A stretch of DNA of 64,000 bases from Mesorhizobium carmichaelinearum (GTDB lineage Bacteria > Pseudomonadota > Alphaproteobacteria > Rhizobiales > Rhizobiaceae), in NCBI RefSeq assembly GCF_900199455.1, contig NZ_FZQR01000008.1, forward strand, positions 264,798 to 328,797, given 5' to 3'. Below the pieces are notes generated by a model. That model was given only the letters and a program-made list of their open reading frames with translations. It had not been told where the DNA came from and made no database searches. Positions 61,697 through 64,000 of the stretch are shown piece by piece. The translations under genes were made by a program, and so were the position numbers. Every line of letters starts with the position of its first letter. Within the stretch, counting starts at the first letter, position 1.

Positions 61697-61710
61697 TATG
61701 TATATACATA
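61697..61710. promoter_or_regulatory. probable HutC operator
   Basis: TATGTATATACATA is a perfect 14-bp palindrome with the GTATATAC core typical of the GntR/HutC subfamily (GT-N-TA-N-AC). It lies in the 85-base divergent gap between hutI and hutF, so one repressor site can shut both operons. Urocanate is the usual HutC inducer. Confidence 0.8.
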
Positions 61711-61765
61711 TTGAAACGCGACGCAAGTGGTCTCGTCGCTCAGGCATGCAGATTTGGAGACGGAC

Positions 61766-63118
61766 GTGACGGCGATCTTTGCGCAACAGGCGCTGCTGCC
61801 CGAGGGCTGGCAAGGCAATGTCAGGATCACGCTCGATGGAGGCCGCATCGCCTCTGTCGAAGCGGGCGCAGCGCCACAGGCCGGCGACGAGCGCCATGCC
61901 ATTCTCGTGCCTGGCATGCCGAACCTGCACAGTCACGCCTTCCAGCGCGGCATGGCCGGGCTTGCCGAGCTTCGCGGTCCTTCCGCCGACAGTTTCTGGA
62001 GCTGGCGCGAGGTGATGTATCGTTTCGCTCTGTCGATGACGCCCGATCAGGTCGAGGCGGTTGCCGCACAGCTCTATGTCGAGATGCTGGAGGCCGGGTT
62101 TTCCCGTGTCGGCGAATTTCACTATTTGCATCACGACCGCGACGGAAAGCCCTACGCCAATCTCGCCGAGATGGCCGAGCGGATCGCGGCCGCCGCCGGC
62201 GAAACCGGCATCGGCCTGACGCTGCTGCCGGTGTTTTATGCTCATTCTTCTTTCGGCGGCGCGGCTCCGAACGAAGGCCAAAGGCGATTTATCAACGATG
62301 TGAATCGGTTCTCCCGGCTTGTTGAGAAGAGCCGCGAATCGGTTCGCGCGTTGAATCAGGCCGTCGTCGGCGTCGCGCCGCACAGTCTGCGCGCCGCGAC
62401 GCCGGAGGAACTGACCCAAGTTGCTGCTTTGGCGCCGAATGGGCCGATCCACATCCACGTCGCCGAACAGATGAAGGAAATAGAGGACTGCCTTGTCTGG
62501 TCCGGCGCGCGGCCGGTGGAGTTTCTACTGGCCAACGCTGAGGTCGACCAGCGCTGGTGCCTGATTCATGCTACCCATATGACTGATACCGAAACCATCG
62601 GTATGGCGAAGAGCGGCTCCATTGCCGGCCTTTGCCCGATCACCGAGGCCAATCTCGGCGATGGCACGTTTGCCGCACCGCTGTTCACCGAGCATGGCGG
62701 CCGCTTCGGTGTCGGCTCCGATTCCAACGTGCTGATCGGCCTGCCGGATGAGCTGAGGCAGCTCGAATATTCGCAGCGTCTCGCCCACCGCGCCCGCAAT
62801 GTGCTGGCCGTGGCCGGCGGTTCGACCGGCCGCGCGCTGTTCGACGCAGCACTCGACGGTGGCAGCGTCGCGCTCGGCGCCGGCGCCGCGCAGATCGCCG
62901 TTGGCGCACCCGCCGATCTCGTCTCGCTCGACGCCAACACCCCCTCACTGGCCGGCAAGACCGGCGACGCGATCCTCGACGCCTGGATCTTCGCTAATGG
63001 CAGCAAGGTCGACTGCGTCTGGGTGCATGGGCAGAAGCAAGTGAGCGGTGGCCGGCACGCCAAACGCGAAGCCATCGCCGAGCGCTTTCGCTCCGTGATA
63101 ACGGCGCTTTCGGCATGA
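61766..63118 (+). CDS. hutF: formimidoylglutamate deiminase
   Basis: 450 residues, amidohydrolase superfamily. Turns N-formiminoglutamate into N-formylglutamate plus ammonia. Metal motif HSHAFQRGMAGL near residue 57, later HIHVAEQ, IHATHM and GSDSN. GTG 61766 is chosen because GGAGA lies eight bases before it; a GTG at 61727 would add 13 poorly conserved residues. Its stop overlaps the hutC start (ATGA). Confidence 0.93.
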   Translation: MTAIFAQQALLPEGWQGNVRITLDGGRIASVEAGAAPQAGDERHAILVPGMPNLHSHAFQRGMAGLAELRGPSADSFWSWREVMYRFALSMTPDQVEAVAAQLYVEMLEAGFSRVGEFHYLHHDRDGKPYANLAEMAERIAAAAGETGIGLTLLPVFYAHSSFGGAAPNEGQRRFINDVNRFSRLVEKSRESVRALNQAVVGVAPHSLRAATPEELTQVAALAPNGPIHIHVAEQMKEIEDCLVWSGARPVEFLLANAEVDQRWCLIHATHMTDTETIGMAKSGSIAGLCPITEANLGDGTFAAPLFTEHGGRFGVGSDSNVLIGLPDELRQLEYSQRLAHRARNVLAVAGGSTGRALFDAALDGGSVALGAGAAQIAVGAPADLVSLDANTPSLAGKTGDAILDAWIFANGSKVDCVWVHGQKQVSGGRHAKREAIAERFRSVITALSA

Positions 63119-63855
63119 GCACGGTCGAGACGACGGATGCGGACGGTGGCGGTTCGCTGCACCAGCGTATCCTGTCCGACATCAGCGAAAAAATCATGTC
63201 AGGCGCCTGGGCGCCTGGACATCGCATTCCGTTCGAGCACGAGTTGACGACCGAGTACAATTGCTCGCGCATGACGGTGAACAAGGCGCTGTCGCAGTTG
63301 GCGAAGGCTGGGCTGATCGAGCGGCGCCGCCGTTCAGGCAGCTTCGTGCGGCAGCCACAGTCGCAGGCCGCGGTGCTGGAACTTCACGACATCAGGATCG
63401 AAGTCGAAGCGCTTGGCCTGCCCTATCGCTATGAGCGGCTGAAGCGCCTGAAGCGGCGCAGCAATGCGGAAGACAGGATGCTGCTCGGGCTGTCCGCCGC
63501 AGGGTCGGTGCTATGGGTCGAAGGCTTGCATTTTGCCGGCGAGCGGCCATTCGCACTCGAGCAGCGCCTGATCAATCTTTCGGCGGTTCCGGAAGCCGGG
63601 GACGAAGAGTTCAGGGAAATCGCCGCCGGGCCCTGGCTGATCGGCCGCGTGCCCTGGAGCGAGGCCGAGCACCGCATCCGCGCCATGGCCGCCGATGAGA
63701 CCGTTGCCGATGCGCTCGACATCGATCCCGGCGCGCCCTGCCTTGTGGTCGAGCGGCGGACATGGAGTGCCGAGCATCCGGTGACGCATGTCCGGTTTAT
63801 CTATCCGGCGGAAAGCCACACGCTGGTGGCGAGATTCACGCCGTCGCAGGGGTGA
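63115..63855 (+). CDS. hutC: histidine utilization repressor, GntR family
   Basis: 246 residues. A winged helix-turn-helix (about 15-82; FEHELTTEYNCSRMTVNKAL) precedes a UTRA ligand domain (about 95-240) that binds urocanate. Translationally coupled to hutF. Expected to repress both divergent hut operons through the 14-bp palindrome and to limit its own synthesis. Confidence 0.95.
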   Translation: MSTVETTDADGGGSLHQRILSDISEKIMSGAWAPGHRIPFEHELTTEYNCSRMTVNKALSQLAKAGLIERRRRSGSFVRQPQSQAAVLELHDIRIEVEALGLPYRYERLKRLKRRSNAEDRMLLGLSAAGSVLWVEGLHFAGERPFALEQRLINLSAVPEAGDEEFREIAAGPWLIGRVPWSEAEHRIRAMAADETVADALDIDPGAPCLVVERRTWSAEHPVTHVRFIYPAESHTLVARFTPSQG

Positions 63856-63880
63856 GTGATCTCCCCCCTTGTGGGCAGGG

Positions 63881-64000
63881 CTATCGCATATGAGCGATTG
63901 CCTGGATGAGATAGTCGTCATTCCAAGCGCATTTCTTGATGCGGTGGCTGATGGGGACTTTGTCGATGTCGGCGGCCTGAAGGATATTTCTGGCGATGCG
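63881..64000 (-). CDS. 3' end of an unrecognised gene
   Basis: The reverse strand is open from the window edge for 39 residues (RIARNILQAADIDKVPISHR ... YLIQAIAHMR) to TAG at 63881-63883. The composition is protein-like. Too little is seen to name a family. It converges on hutC; a CTCCCCCCTTGTGGG palindromic trace lies between. Confidence 0.5.
   Translation of the reverse strand, partial: RIARNILQAADIDKVPISHRIKKCAWNDDYLIQAIAHMR

Overview
The window looks like a chromosome segment of a Mesorhizobium-type alphaproteobacterium (Rhizobiales). It has high GC and dispersed rhizobial intergenic palindromes. It carries the cyclic beta-1,2-glucan genes ndvB and ndvA, a Pseudomonas-type five-step hut pathway, a MoxR/DUF58 membrane operon, and several small proteins of families seen mostly in Mesorhizobium (for example DUF768). 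This is judged from gene content only; no database was searched.

Layout. 1-11.5 kb is core chromosome: a LysR-type start cut by the window edge, EamA and MFS transporters, RNase D, a MAPEG protein, guaB (IMP dehydrogenase), a DHA2 MFS pump, a ppx/gppA-type phosphatase translationally coupled to rlmE, and a flippase-like membrane protein. At 11.7 kb lies tRNA-Gln(CTG). Its 3' part is the left copy of a perfect 54-bp direct repeat whose right copy is at 26.16 kb. These bound a 14.4-kb integrated element. It has a tyrosine integrase, a small helix-turn-helix protein, tightly overlapping small genes leading to a VapE-type P-loop protein, a possible origin-like palindrome, small and large terminase genes, a few small proteins, a tape-measure-like protein, small membrane peptides, DUF768 and DUF3102 proteins, and a ribbon-helix-helix regulator with its own operator. 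No portal, capsid, head-tail connector, baseplate or lysis gene is visible, so it resembles a phage satellite or minimal prophage. Just beyond the right repeat is a relic of a second, related integrase 3' end, followed by 4 kb of decayed accessory DNA (frameshifted relics, a cupin, a Tat-like protein, a protein built from two internal repeats) and a third partial tRNA-like repeat at 30.53 kb. This suggests two islands stacked at one tRNA.

30.6-44.6 kb is chromosome again: a TPR protein with a Cys-rich tail and a nearby relic of the same tail, a tandem pair of paralogous membrane proteins, and divergently from them the operon DUF4129-DUF4350-MoxR-DUF58-SpoIIM-RDD. Then come a lyxose isomerase-like protein, a D-threonine aldolase-like enzyme and an isolated ccmC.

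44.8-55.5 kb holds ndvA (export) and the 8.6-kb ndvB (synthase) for periplasmic cyclic glucan. 55.8-63.9 kb holds the complete histidine-utilisation locus: hutI-hutH-hutG-hutU-hutD run leftward and hutF-hutC rightward. A perfect 14-bp palindrome in the divergent gap is the likely HutC operator. The window ends in the 3' end of an unrecognised reverse-strand gene.
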